Shown in pieces: positions 19,003-28,285 of a DNA stretch of 53,340 bases (positions are counted from its first letter, which is position 1; every line of letters begins with the position of its first letter). This DNA is from Candidatus Gallimonas merdigallinarum (GTDB taxonomy: Bacteria; Bacillota; Clostridia; Christensenellales; Borkfalkiaceae). The translations under genes and the position numbers were made by a program. A model generated the notes under the pieces. It did no database searches and was not told where the DNA came from. It saw only the letters and a list, made by a program, of their open reading frames with translations. The stretch is taken from contig CAJFFP010000021.1 in NCBI GenBank assembly GCA_904373325.1, forward strand, positions 1 to 53,340, written 5' to 3'.

Positions 19003-19044
19003 GCGCCGCCGTGCGGAAGATTCCGCACGGCGGCGCAGTTTTTA
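19003..19044. terminator. Second hairpin between convergent genes
   Basis: GCGCCGCCGTGCGGAA pairs with TTCCGCACGGCGGCGC around GA, followed by AGTTTTTA on the plus strand. On the minus strand it lies 3' of the zinc-ribbon gene at 19071, so it may be that gene's terminator. Confidence 0.7.
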
Positions 19045-19070
19045 TTGACGGATTCAAATCCACTGACGGG

Positions 19071-19577
19071 TCAGATCTTTTTTCCGCAGTGTCCGCAAAA
19101 CGCCGCGTGCGCGCCGACGGGCTTGCCGCAGTGCGGGCAGGGCTTGGTCAGCTCGCTTCCGCATTGCTCGCAGAAATTGAGTTCCGCGTCGTATTCCGCG
19201 CCGCATTCGGGACAGCGGAGCGTGGCTTTTTTGGGCGTTTGCTCGGGCAGGGGCGCGGGTTCAATGGGCGAATTTTCGCCCTCCCGTACGGTCTGTGCGG
19301 CAACCGTGGGCGAATTTTCGCCCGCTCGCGCGATCTGTATGGCGGTTGCGGACAGTTCTTTGCGGAATCCGAAGGTGAGCAGGCTTGCGCCGATGGTGAG
19401 CATGGGAAGCCCCGCGATGAGCAGCCAGAAGAGAGTGGGCAGTTCGCCGCTGCCGAGCGCGGAGAAAAAGCTCGCCGACCCGATGACCGTGCAGGTAAGT
19501 CCGCCTGCCGTGAATATAAACCCGAGGACTTTCAGCCCCAGCTTTGTACGATTTGTTTTTTTATTGCGTTCCGCCAT
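19071..19577 (-). CDS. Two-helix membrane protein with C-terminal double zinc ribbon
   Basis: 168 residues. Two transmembrane helices (about residues 14-35 and 48-70), a linker with a short internal duplication (ARAGENSP.. and REGENSP..), then two treble-clef zinc ribbons: CPECGAEYDAELNFCEQCG and CPHCGKPVGAHAAFCGHCG. Such zinc-ribbon anchors are common in Firmicutes and are often uncharacterised. No enzyme motif is present. It is a single minus-strand gene, and its start lies close to the downstream end of the glycosyltransferase gene, so the two could be co-transcribed. Confidence 0.8.
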   Translation of the reverse strand: MAERNKKTNRTKLGLKVLGFIFTAGGLTCTVIGSASFFSALGSGELPTLFWLLIAGLPMLTIGASLLTFGFRKELSATAIQIARAGENSPTVAAQTVREGENSPIEPAPLPEQTPKKATLRCPECGAEYDAELNFCEQCGSELTKPCPHCGKPVGAHAAFCGHCGKKI

Positions 19578-19642
19578 AGTTCTCCTCCGCGTTCCGTTGT
19601 TTTATTATGGCACGAACGGCGGAAAAAGTCCAGCGATTATGG

Positions 19643-20701
19643 CTATTTTTCGGGGAGCGTCGTTTCCGTGCGGAAAAACGCCGCGTTGTGCCGTACTGCG
19701 GGGTGTTCGGGCGCAAGCTCTGCGGCACGGCGGTGGCAGTCAAGCGCGCGCGCTTTCTCGCCCAGCGCCCAATGGCTGCATACAAGTCCCAGAAGGGGAT
19801 AGAGGGTGCGCGCGTTCGCGTCGTCGAAGTCTCCTTCGGCGGAATAATCCGGACAGGCGAGCGCGGTCTCGTACCAGAAGACCGCTTCTCTGTGCCGTCC
19901 GCTTTCGCGGAAAATGCGCCCGATCTCGTGGCAGACGCCCCCGCGCGGCATCCCGTACGAAAAGCTCGAAAAGAGGGCGGCGAGCGCGCCGTCGCGGTTG
20001 CCGTTCTGTTCGCGGCAGGCGGCGAGCACTTTACACGCCTCGATTTTATTGACGTACCAACCGTCGCCCGCAAGCATTTCGGAGAGGACGGCCTCCGCCT
20101 CCGTGTAGAGGCGGTTGTAGAAGAGCTCTCTCCCGTAATAGAACAGATCGCGCGGACCGAGCGGCTCTTCGGCGCGCCACTTCTGATAGATATGCAGATT
20201 GCGCGCGCCGCGCTGCTTGTCGCTTCCCAGATGGGTCACGGCGAAATCGTCCTGTAAGACTTTTCCGCGCGGGGTAATACATTCGTGTACCCGTCCTTCC
20301 CAGCGGAATCCGCCCGCGCGTTTTACGATGCGTTCGCGGCAGTAAACGCATCCGCCGTTGACGTATTTGCACACCGCCATGTCCGCGTTCTCCGCTTCGA
20401 TGCGCGCTTTCAGCGCGCGCAGGCGGGGGAGCATCTCGGGGGCGATCGCGTCGTCGGCGTCCAGCCACATGAGGTAGTCGCCCGTCGCCTTCTCGAAGGA
20501 AAAGTTGCGGGCGGCGGAAAAATCGTCCGTCCACGCGAGCGGAAAGACGGCGCGCGTGTATCGCTTCGCAAGCGCAGCGGTATTGTCCGAGCTGCCCGTG
20601 TCCACAATCACAATCTCGTCCACGGCGTCCTTTACGCTGTCCAGACAGCGCGCCAGCACGTTCTCTTCGTCCCGAACGATCATACAAAGAGATAATTTCA
20701 T
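19643..20701 (-). CDS. Family 2 glycosyltransferase with C-terminal TPR-like repeats
   Basis: 352 residues from ATG 20701, preceded by GGAGGT. The GT-A domain begins LSLCMIVRDEENVLARCLDS, with VDTGSSDNT near residue 35 and the metal-binding DADD near 80. The C-terminal half is helical and repeat-like (LAACREQNGNRDGALAALF; HREAVFWYETALACPD). This matches the SunS/SgtA-type glycosyltransferases that modify proteins on Ser, Thr or Cys. It is divergent from the collagen-like GXT protein next door, as SgtA is a neighbour of bclA3 in Clostridioides difficile, so that protein is the likely target. An open frame extends upstream opposite the collagen gene but is not real. Confidence 0.9.
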   Translation of the reverse strand: MKLSLCMIVRDEENVLARCLDSVKDAVDEIVIVDTGSSDNTAALAKRYTRAVFPLAWTDDFSAARNFSFEKATGDYLMWLDADDAIAPEMLPRLRALKARIEAENADMAVCKYVNGGCVYCRERIVKRAGGFRWEGRVHECITPRGKVLQDDFAVTHLGSDKQRGARNLHIYQKWRAEEPLGPRDLFYYGRELFYNRLYTEAEAVLSEMLAGDGWYVNKIEACKVLAACREQNGNRDGALAALFSSFSYGMPRGGVCHEIGRIFRESGRHREAVFWYETALACPDYSAEGDFDDANARTLYPLLGLVCSHWALGEKARALDCHRRAAELAPEHPAVRHNAAFFRTETTLPEK

Positions 20702-20727
20702 GAATATGCACCTCCGCCACTTTTTCA

Positions 20728-22123
<1,396 letters not shown>

Positions 22124-22134
22124 TCATGTACGGC

Positions 22135-22183
22135 AGGAATTTTGCGGACAGATGACTCTGTCTGCAAAATTCCTTGCTTTTTT
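22135..22183 (+). terminator. Intrinsic terminator of the collagen-like gene
   Basis: GGAATTTTGCGGACAGA pairs with TCTGTCTGCAAAATTCC (one mismatch), followed by TTGCTTTTTT. Confidence 0.9.
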
Positions 22184-22291
22184 ATGGCAAATGGTATAAA
22201 ATAGAGGCGTTCATCGGCGGTGTTCATTGCGCAATCGCTTTTCGGACGGCATTTATATAATTTATATAATGTTATCAGAAATACGTCATAC

Positions 22292-22337
22292 GCTTCCGTA
22301 GTTAAATGGATATAACAGCCTCCTCCTAAGGAGTTGG
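22292..22337 (+). pseudogene. Duplicated 5' half of tRNA-Arg(CCT)
   Basis: GCTTCCGTAGTTAAATGG and the following bases through the anticodon arm match the intact tRNA-Arg at 22490 over about 45 bases with few differences. The anticodon stem has lost pairing, and the variable loop, T arm and acceptor 3' strand are absent. The 150 bases between the two copies hold no gene but contain a GGTATAAATTTT direct repeat. This looks like an integration or recombination scar. Confidence 0.75.
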
Positions 22338-22489
22338 TCTATCCACTAGATATTGCCCAAGACGCACGTTTTTCGGGCAAAACCGCTTGATTTATGCTTG
22401 TTTTCACGGGGCGGAAAAAAGTTGGTATAAATTTTGGTATAAAATTTTTTCCGACAATGATTTCTGCCTCGTGCAATAAAATTCAATAC

Positions 22490-22564
22490 GCTTCCGTAGT
22501 TAAATGGATATAACAGCCCCCTCCTAAGGGGCCGTTGTGGGTTCGATTCCCGCCGGGAGTACCA
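22490..22564 (+). tRNA. tRNA-Arg (anticodon CCT)
   Basis: 75 bases including an encoded CCA. Acceptor GCTTCCG/CGGGAGT (one G-T and one T-G pair), D arm with TAGTTAAATGG, anticodon stem GCCCC/GGGGC enclosing CTCCTAA (anticodon CCT), and T loop TTCGATT within GTGGG/CCCGC. It reads AGG codons. The 3' CCA overlaps the left arm of a long hairpin. Confidence 0.95.
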
Positions 22565-22601
22565 AGCCCGCGCCCCTGCTAATGCAGGGGCGCGGGCTTG
22601 G
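22562..22601 (+). terminator. 18-bp hairpin directly after tRNA-Arg
   Basis: CCAAGCCCGCGCCCCTGC-TAAT-GCAGGGGCGCGGGCTTGG, a perfect stem that includes the tRNA CCA. The following TATTAAAAA has few T. Twelve bases of its right arm and edge (GGGCTTGGTATT, 22594-22605) recur at 23393-23404 on the far side of the IS200-type element. Confidence 0.8.
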
Positions 22602-22604
22602 TAT

Positions 22605-23400
22605 TAAAAAAGACAACCACTCGCTGAGCGAGTGGAAAAAGAGTTTATAACTATGGACAAAAATAAACTCCTGTAATAGAATTGAAGCGACTGGCAATCG
22701 CAACAAGGGTAAAACAGGAGGTCTAATGAAAGACATAGATAGTTTAGCACATACGAAGTGGCGGTGTCAATACCATATTGTGTTTGCGCCGAAATATCGC
22801 AGGCAAATCATATACGGAAAGTATAAGGCAGCGATAGGGAAGATATTGCGGCGGATATGCGAACGGTGCGATGGAGTGGAAATCATAGAGGCAAATGCGT
22901 GTGAAGATCATATCCATATGCTGGTAACAATCCCGCCAAAGATGAGTGTAAGTAAATTCATGGGGATACTCAAAGGGAAGAGTAGCCTGATGATATTTGA
23001 CCAATTCGCCAATTTGAAATACAAGTATGGAAACAGGCATTTTTGGTGCAGGGGATACTATGTAGACACGGTAGGACGTAACAAAGAGGCGATAAAGAAA
23101 TATATAGCAAACCAATTGCAAGAGGATCAGCTGTATGAACAACTGAGCATGAAGGAGTATATAGACCCGTTTACGGGTGAGCAGGTAAAAGGAAGCAAAT
23201 AAAAAACAGCCACCAAGAGGTGGCCGCTGAAAAGTTGTTGCGATTGTCAGGAACTTCAAGCACGAGTAGTGCCGCCGGTACCATGCGCTTGAAGCGCCTA
23301 ATCAACTTCAATAGGGGAGAACCAGCCGCACGAAGTGCGGCGGTTCGCCCCGACGCAGTCGGCACAAGGGCGCAGCCCGAAGTATTCCCGCCGGGCTTGG
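22605..23400 (+). mobile_element. IS200-type insertion sequence (tnpA only)
   Basis: A single Y1 transposase gene is flanked by short hairpins instead of inverted repeats, as in the IS200 group. The left subterminal hairpin is CCACTCGC-TGA-GCGAGTGG (22617-22635). Right-side hairpins are GCCACC-AAGA-GGTGGC (23209-23224) and GCCGCAC-GAA-GTGCGGC (23325-23341). Outer limits are approximate. The segment is visibly richer in AT than its surroundings. No tnpB or omega-RNA-like ORF is present. Confidence 0.75.
22726..23202 (+). CDS. tnpA: IS200/IS605 family Y1 transposase TnpA
   Basis: 158 residues. The HUH metal site is DHIHMLVTI (His-Ile-His near residue 63), and the nucleophilic tyrosine lies in the helix NKEAIKKYIANQ near residue 127. 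N-terminal TKWRCQYHIVFAPKYRR is the classic family start. TnpA dimers cut and rejoin single-stranded DNA at hairpin-guided sites during replication. Both key motifs are intact, so it may be active. The AGGAGG site is good. Codon use is AT-rich compared with the flanking genes, in keeping with recent acquisition. Confidence 0.95.
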   Translation: MKDIDSLAHTKWRCQYHIVFAPKYRRQIIYGKYKAAIGKILRRICERCDGVEIIEANACEDHIHMLVTIPPKMSVSKFMGILKGKSSLMIFDQFANLKYKYGNRHFWCRGYYVDTVGRNKEAIKKYIANQLQEDQLYEQLSMKEYIDPFTGEQVKGSK

Positions 23401-23404
23401 TATT

Positions 23405-24003
23405 TCAATAGGCGCAAAGCTGATCCATGTGCTGTTTGACTTTTCTATTAGGGCATTTGTTAAAGGGAGATCGCAGACGGATGTTTTTGTTTTGGGCGTT
23501 TTCCGGGAAATGCGAGGAGGGAAAGGGGGAGAAACGAGGGAGTAATGCGTGACGAAGAAGGGGCTTTCGGGGAGACGGCGGGGAGCCGCGGGGGACAAAA
23601 GAGGCACAAACCATAAACAAACACTCCTTAAACTTTTTCTGCCATACGGCACCGCCAACGCCATCGGAAAAAGCCAAGCTGTCAAGGAGGCAAGGAGAAA
23701 TTTTTGCGTAAAAAGAAAGAGCACTTGCTGTTTGCGGCGGAAATTTCTCCGCCTTGACAGCGCAGGCTCTTTTCTGATACAAAATATATTTTTGAATCGG
23801 GGTTTCATTCTGTTTTTTCATATCGAAATAATTTCCTTCGATAAAAAAGCTGATTATAAATAGAGCATGATACATCAAAAATGATACTTATTTTTCTCTT
23901 GATGCTTGTCATGACTGAACAAGTATGCTATACTGAACAAGTATGCTATATTGCATACAATCAGCGGTCCTTGCGAAAGGCTCGTTTGTGAGGAGAGATC
24001 ATT
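23405..24003. other. AT-rich gene-free spacer with a long imperfect inverted repeat
   Basis: No convincing gene. CTGTCAAGG (23679-23687) and CCTTGACAG (23752-23760), with GGAGAAATTT and AAATTTCTCC inside them, form a long imperfect stem separated by about 40 bases. Composition differs from the genomic average. The last 100 bases carry the promoter for the truncated phosphodiesterase. Confidence 0.55.
23906..23950 (+). promoter_or_regulatory. Promoter with an 18-bp tandem duplication
   Basis: TTGTCA (23906-23911), 17 bases, TATACT (23929-23934). The 18-bp unit ACTGAACAAGTATGCTAT occurs twice in tandem (23914-23931, 23932-23949), which duplicates the -10 region or an operator. Confidence 0.7.
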
Positions 24004-24351
24004 ATGAGAAGATTTTCTGAGAAGGTCATTTTGGCCGGACATCGCGGGGAACGTACCGTCGTCCCCGAAAATACGCTTGCAGCATTTCGTTATGCGCTGT
24101 CTTGCGGCGTTGATGCGATCGAAACGGATTTTCATTTATCGAAGGACGGTGTGCTGATGGTCATTCATGATCATACGCTGGAAAGAACGACTGACGGACA
24201 CGGCAGAGTATGCGATCATACATTTGCTCAGTTGCGTTCTCTTTCGGCAGGGAGCCGTTTTTCTGATGCGTTTGCGGAAGAACGTATTCCGACGGCAGAT
24301 CCTTTTTCTCAAAATTCTTTCAAAAAGAATTTTGAGAAGGAAATAAGGTAA
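24004..24351 (+). pseudogene. Glycerophosphodiester phosphodiesterase, truncated
   Basis: The first 97 or so residues are a good GDPD N-terminus: LAGHRGERTVVPENTLAAF, DAIETDFHLSKDG, IHDHTLERTTDGHG, and the start of the next block EERIPT. The family then continues for about 150 more residues, but here the frame runs straight into a hairpin repeat (from 24305) and stops, so half of the barrel is missing. Promoter and GAGGAG site are intact. It is not a copy of the full GDPD gene at 1753, being different in sequence and more AT-rich. A stable short protein is unlikely. Confidence 0.85.
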
Positions 24352-24616
24352 ACGCCAAAGGTGCGAAGCAATCAAAAGCGGCAAGATGAGCGGTCAGATG
24401 CGGTGAGGGACGCTTTATGCGCATCGGCACAGTGTGCCGTGCGCGCGTCCCGAACTAAGGTTTTTGCTTTTTCAGCGCAAAAACCGTGCCCGTCCGACGC
24501 ATAGCGGCGCACGAGCGTAGCCGAAGTAGGCGGCGCTTTCCCTCGGCGCCGCCGAGAAAAGCCCGCAGCGCGTGCCGTGTGGCACGGGCAAGGGGTTCAA
24601 CAAAGTATGAGCGCAC
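24304..24616 (+). repeat. PMH structured repeat, copy 6 (distal half, inserted at GDPD break)
   Basis: Opens with a hairpin CTCAAAATTCTTT/AAAGAATTTTGAG at the GDPD break point. The distal half then follows: GGGACGC/GCGTCCC enclosing CGGCACA/TGTGCCG, the linker GAACTAAG, GGTTTTTGC/GCAAAAACC, a conserved stretch CGAGCGTAGCCGAAGTA, GGCGGCGC/GCGCCGCC and GCCCG/CGGGC. Each stem differs from copies 3 and 8 yet pairs. It fills the gap to the sugar isomerase gene; no protein is supported. Confidence 0.8.
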
Positions 24617-24686
24617 AGTTTCCGCTTTTGATCGGGTTCGTATTGCTCCCTTACAGTATACTGTCACGGAAACCAAGGAGGTTGTT

Positions 24687-26180
24687 ATGAAAAATATTCC
24701 CAAGATGAAAGTAGGCGTCGTGGCGGTGAGCCGCGATTGTTTCCCCGAGAGTCTGTCCGTCAACAGGCGTAAAGCGCTCATGGCGGCGTACGAGAAGAAG
24801 TACGGCAAGGGCGATTTGTACGAATGCCCCGTGTGCATCGTGGAGAGCGAGATCCATATGAAGCAGGCGCTTGCCGATCTGGAAAAGCAGGGTTGCAACG
24901 CGCTCGTGGTGTATCTGGGGAACTTCGGACCCGAGATCTCCGAGACGATGCTCGCCAAGGAGTTCTCCGAGCGCATGAACGCGCCCGTTATGTTCTGTGC
25001 GGCGGCGGAGGAAAATATCGCAACGCTTGCTTCCTCCCGCGGCGACGCGTACTGCGGCATGCTGAACGCGAGCTATAACTTGAAGCTGCGCGGCGTGAAG
25101 GCGTATATCCCCGAGTATCCCGTGGGGGACGCGGAGGAATGCGCGGACATGATCCGCGAGTTTCTTCCCATCGCCCGCGCGGTGTATGCGTTGAAGCGGC
25201 TGAAAATTATCTCCTTCGGACCGAGACCCACCAACTTCCTCGCGTGCAACGCGCCCATTCAGCAGCTGTATAATCTCGGCGTGGAGATCGAGGAAAACAG
25301 CGAGCTCGATCTCTTCGAGGCGTTCCACAAGCATGCGGGCGACAAGCGCATTCCCGAAGTGGTTGCGGATATGGAAAAGGAGCTGGGAGCGGGGAACAGG
25401 AAGCCCGCGATTCTGCCCAAGCTGGCGCAGTACGAGCTGACCCTTCTCGATTGGATCGAGGCGCACAAGGGCAGCCGCGAATACGTTGCGGTCGCGGGTA
25501 AGTGCTGGCCCGCGTTCCAGACGCAGTTCGGGTTCGTGCCCTGCTATGTGAACAGCCGCCTTACGGGGCGCGGCATTCCCGTGAGCTGCGAGGTGGATAT
25601 CTACGGCGCGCTCTCCGAGTTCATCGGCACGGTGGTTTCGGAGGACGCGGTGACGCTCCTCGACATCAACAACACTGTTCCCAAGGAATTGTACAACGCC
25701 GACATTGCGGGAAAATTCGATTACAAATTTACGGATACTTTTATGGGCTTCCACTGCGGGAATACGTGCGCGGGGAAACTGTGCAATCCCACGATGAAGT
25801 ATCAGCTCATCATGGCGCGGTCTCTGCCCGAAGAAGTGACGCAGGGAACGCTGGAAGGGGACATCGTTCCCGGGAAGATCACGTTCTTCCGCCTGCAATC
25901 GACGTCGGACAACCGCCTTCGCGCCTACGTTGCGCAGGGCGAGGTGCTGCCCGTCGCAACGCGTTCGTTCGGGTCGATCGGCATTTTCGCGATCCCCGAA
26001 ATGAAGCGGTTCTACCGCCATGTGCTCGTTGAGGGCGGATACCCGCACCACGGCGCGGTCGCGTTCGGACACTTCGGCAAAGCGCTCTTCGAGGTATTCA
26101 AATATATTGGGGCAGAGGACATCGGCGTAAATCTTCCCGCCGGTATGAGATATAAAACGGAAAACCCGTTCGAGGGATAA
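24687..26180 (+). CDS. L-fucose/L-arabinose isomerase family protein
   Basis: 497 residues from ATG 24687, which has AAGGAGG; the longer frame upstream lies in the repeat. N-terminal VGVVAVSRDCFPESL, GCNALVVYLGNFGPE, and PVMFCAAAEEN match the FucI/AraA-like fold. The metal and catalytic acids are likely Glu in VSCEVDIYGALSEF and Asp in TLLDINN, with a His in FMGFHCGNT. It should interconvert an aldose and ketose; with a xylulokinase two genes on, a pentose or 6-deoxyhexose is likely. The exact sugar cannot be read from sequence. Confidence 0.85.
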   Translation: MKNIPKMKVGVVAVSRDCFPESLSVNRRKALMAAYEKKYGKGDLYECPVCIVESEIHMKQALADLEKQGCNALVVYLGNFGPEISETMLAKEFSERMNAPVMFCAAAEENIATLASSRGDAYCGMLNASYNLKLRGVKAYIPEYPVGDAEECADMIREFLPIARAVYALKRLKIISFGPRPTNFLACNAPIQQLYNLGVEIEENSELDLFEAFHKHAGDKRIPEVVADMEKELGAGNRKPAILPKLAQYELTLLDWIEAHKGSREYVAVAGKCWPAFQTQFGFVPCYVNSRLTGRGIPVSCEVDIYGALSEFIGTVVSEDAVTLLDINNTVPKELYNADIAGKFDYKFTDTFMGFHCGNTCAGKLCNPTMKYQLIMARSLPEEVTQGTLEGDIVPGKITFFRLQSTSDNRLRAYVAQGEVLPVATRSFGSIGIFAIPEMKRFYRHVLVEGGYPHHGAVAFGHFGKALFEVFKYIGAEDIGVNLPAGMRYKTENPFEG

Positions 26181-26184
26181 ATTT

Positions 26185-26808
26185 ATGAAGTTGCACGACG
26201 GAGACGTAATTGTTTTTGCAGGCGATTCCACGACGGACGCGGACAAGCGGAATACGTCCGACGGATTGGGCAACGGGTACGTGCGGCTTATCCGCAACGC
26301 CCTCTTTGCCTTTCATCCCGAAAATAACTTCCGCGTCGTCAATGCAGGCGTGGGCGGAAACACGTCCGCGCACCTGCTTGCGCGGTGGGATCGGGACGTG
26401 ATTTCCTGTAAGCCCGACGTGCTGTTCTGCATGATCGGCATCAACGACGTGTGGCGGCATTTCGACTATCTCGACCCGCAGGACGCCCGCATTTCCGTTG
26501 AAGAGTACGCCGAGAACCTTGCCGCGATCTGCGAAAAGAGCAAGGGCGTGCGCGAGTTCTATCTCATTCCGCCCTATTATCTGGAACGCAACCGTTCCGA
26601 CGAAATGCGCGTCATGACGGAGCAATACGCCGATCGGACGAGAGCGGTCGCGGCGCGCTACGGCATTACGGTCGTCGAAGTGCAACCGGATTTCGACGCG
26701 TACATGAACTCCCGCCCGGGGCAGTCCATCTCGTGGGACAGAGTGCATCCCTTTGAAGTCGGGTCCATGATCATCGCGCGCAGGATTTTGCAATTTTTAA
26801 ATTGCTGA
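26185..26808 (+). CDS. SGNH/GDSL hydrolase
   Basis: 207 residues. Block I is FAGDSTTD (Ser15), block II NAGVGGNTSAHL, block III IGINDVW, and block V SWDRVHPFEVG with the Asp-x-x-His dyad. There is no signal peptide, so it acts in the cytoplasm, probably as a carbohydrate deacetylase or esterase on an imported glycoside. It starts four bases after the isomerase stop and 16 bases before the kinase, so the three are an operon. Removal of an acyl group from the sugar before isomerisation is a reasonable inference. Confidence 0.9.
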   Translation: MKLHDGDVIVFAGDSTTDADKRNTSDGLGNGYVRLIRNALFAFHPENNFRVVNAGVGGNTSAHLLARWDRDVISCKPDVLFCMIGINDVWRHFDYLDPQDARISVEEYAENLAAICEKSKGVREFYLIPPYYLERNRSDEMRVMTEQYADRTRAVAARYGITVVEVQPDFDAYMNSRPGQSISWDRVHPFEVGSMIIARRILQFLNC

Positions 26809-26824
26809 ACAGGAAGGGCAGAAT

Positions 26825-28285
26825 ATGAATACATATATCGGAATCGATCTCGGCACGAGCGGGGCAAAGTTCCTGCTCGTCGCCGCGGACGGAACAATTC
26901 TTGCGGAGAACACGCAGACCTATCCCGTCTCCTACCCGCAGAGCGGATGGAGCGAGCAGAACCCCGAAGATTGGTACGCGGCGGCGCTGTGCGGGCTGAA
27001 AGAACTGCTCGCGGAGCAGGATAAATCCGCCGTCAAAGGCATCTCCTTCGGGGGACAGATGCACGGGCTTGTCGCGCTCGACGCGCAGGACAACGTCATC
27101 CGCCCCGCCATTTTGTGGAACGACGGCAGGACGGAGGAGGAGACGAAGTACTTAAACGAGGTCGTCGGCAAGGACAAGCTCTCCGCATGGACGGGCAACA
27201 TCGCCTTTGCGGGATTCACCGCGCCCAAGCTCCTTTGGATGAAGGCGCACGAGCCTGAGAACTTCAAAAAAATCGCGAAGATCATGCTTCCGAAGGACTA
27301 CCTTGCCTACCGTCTTTCGGGTGCGTTCTGCACCGATCTTTCGGACGCGGGCGGAATGCTCCTTCTGGACGTGGCGCACCGCCGCTGGTCGCCCGAGATG
27401 TTAAAAGTGACCGCCATGTCCGAGGCGCAGCTTCCGAAACTGCATGAAAGCTACGAAGTTGTCGGCATGCTGAAACCTGAGATCGCGGACATGCTGGGGC
27501 TGAAAGACGTCAGAATCATTGCGGGCGCGGGGGACAACGCCGCAGCCGCGGTCGGAACGGGCGTCGTCGGCGAGGGCGGGTGCAATATCTCCTTGGGTAC
27601 GAGCGGCACGCTGTTCGTGTCGTCCGCCGGATACAACGAGGACAAGGTCAACGCGCTGCATTCCTTCTGCCATGCGGACGGCGGCTGGCATCTGATGGGG
27701 TGTATTCTGTCGGCGGCAAGCTGCAACGCGTGGTGGTCGGACAGAATTTTACAGACGCAGGATTATGCGAACGAGCAGGCGGGGCTGGAAGAGAAACTCG
27801 GCAAAAACGACGTGTATTTTCTGCCCTACCTCATGGGCGAGCGCAGTCCGCACAACGACGTGACGGCGCGCGGCGCGTTCATCGGAATGCGCCCCGATAC
27901 TGCGCGCGGAGAGATGACGCTCGCCGTGCTGGAAGGGGTGGCGTTCGCGCTGCGCGACTGCTTGGAGGCGGCGAAGCGGAACGGGGCTGCGATCGCGCGG
28001 ACGAAGCTGTGCGGCGGCGGGGCGAAGAGCCCGCTGTGGCGCAAAATCGTGGCAAACGTGATGGATCTGCCCGTGGAGATCCCGCAGACGGAGCAGGGAC
28101 CCGCGTTCGGCGCGGCGATGCTCGCAATGGTGGGCTGCGGAGAGTATAAATCGGTGCAGGAGGCGGCTTCCGCCATCGTCCGCGTGAAGGAGACCGTGTA
28201 TCCCGACGCGGAGACCGCCGCGCGGTACGAAGCGCGTTACCGCCATTTCACAAACCTCTATCCCGCGCTCAAAGGGCTGTTTTGA
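26825..28285 (+). CDS. xylB: Xylulokinase-like FGGY sugar kinase
   Basis: 486 residues. The FGGY-family ATPase fold is complete: N-terminal phosphate loop IGIDLGTSGAKFLLV, SFGGQMHGLVALD, AILWNDGRTEEE, the second phosphate loop NISLGTSGTLFV, and the adenosine motif CGGGAKSPLWRKI with GPAFGAAMLAM. The WNDGRT and GQMHG patterns are typical of xylulokinases. It phosphorylates a ketopentose, likely D-xylulose, to feed the pentose phosphate pathway. It is the last gene of the isomerase operon. No sugar transporter is encoded in the window. Confidence 0.9.
   Translation: MNTYIGIDLGTSGAKFLLVAADGTILAENTQTYPVSYPQSGWSEQNPEDWYAAALCGLKELLAEQDKSAVKGISFGGQMHGLVALDAQDNVIRPAILWNDGRTEEETKYLNEVVGKDKLSAWTGNIAFAGFTAPKLLWMKAHEPENFKKIAKIMLPKDYLAYRLSGAFCTDLSDAGGMLLLDVAHRRWSPEMLKVTAMSEAQLPKLHESYEVVGMLKPEIADMLGLKDVRIIAGAGDNAAAAVGTGVVGEGGCNISLGTSGTLFVSSAGYNEDKVNALHSFCHADGGWHLMGCILSAASCNAWWSDRILQTQDYANEQAGLEEKLGKNDVYFLPYLMGERSPHNDVTARGAFIGMRPDTARGEMTLAVLEGVAFALRDCLEAAKRNGAAIARTKLCGGGAKSPLWRKIVANVMDLPVEIPQTEQGPAFGAAMLAMVGCGEYKSVQEAASAIVRVKETVYPDAETAARYEARYRHFTNLYPALKGLF

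Noticed and set aside
22292-22370. A second functional tRNA-Arg
   Set aside because: The T arm and acceptor 3' strand are missing and the anticodon stem is broken.
23405-23878. 157-codon minus-strand frame in the AT-rich spacer
   Set aside because: No ribosome site, no family-like pattern, and composition typical of non-coding sequence.
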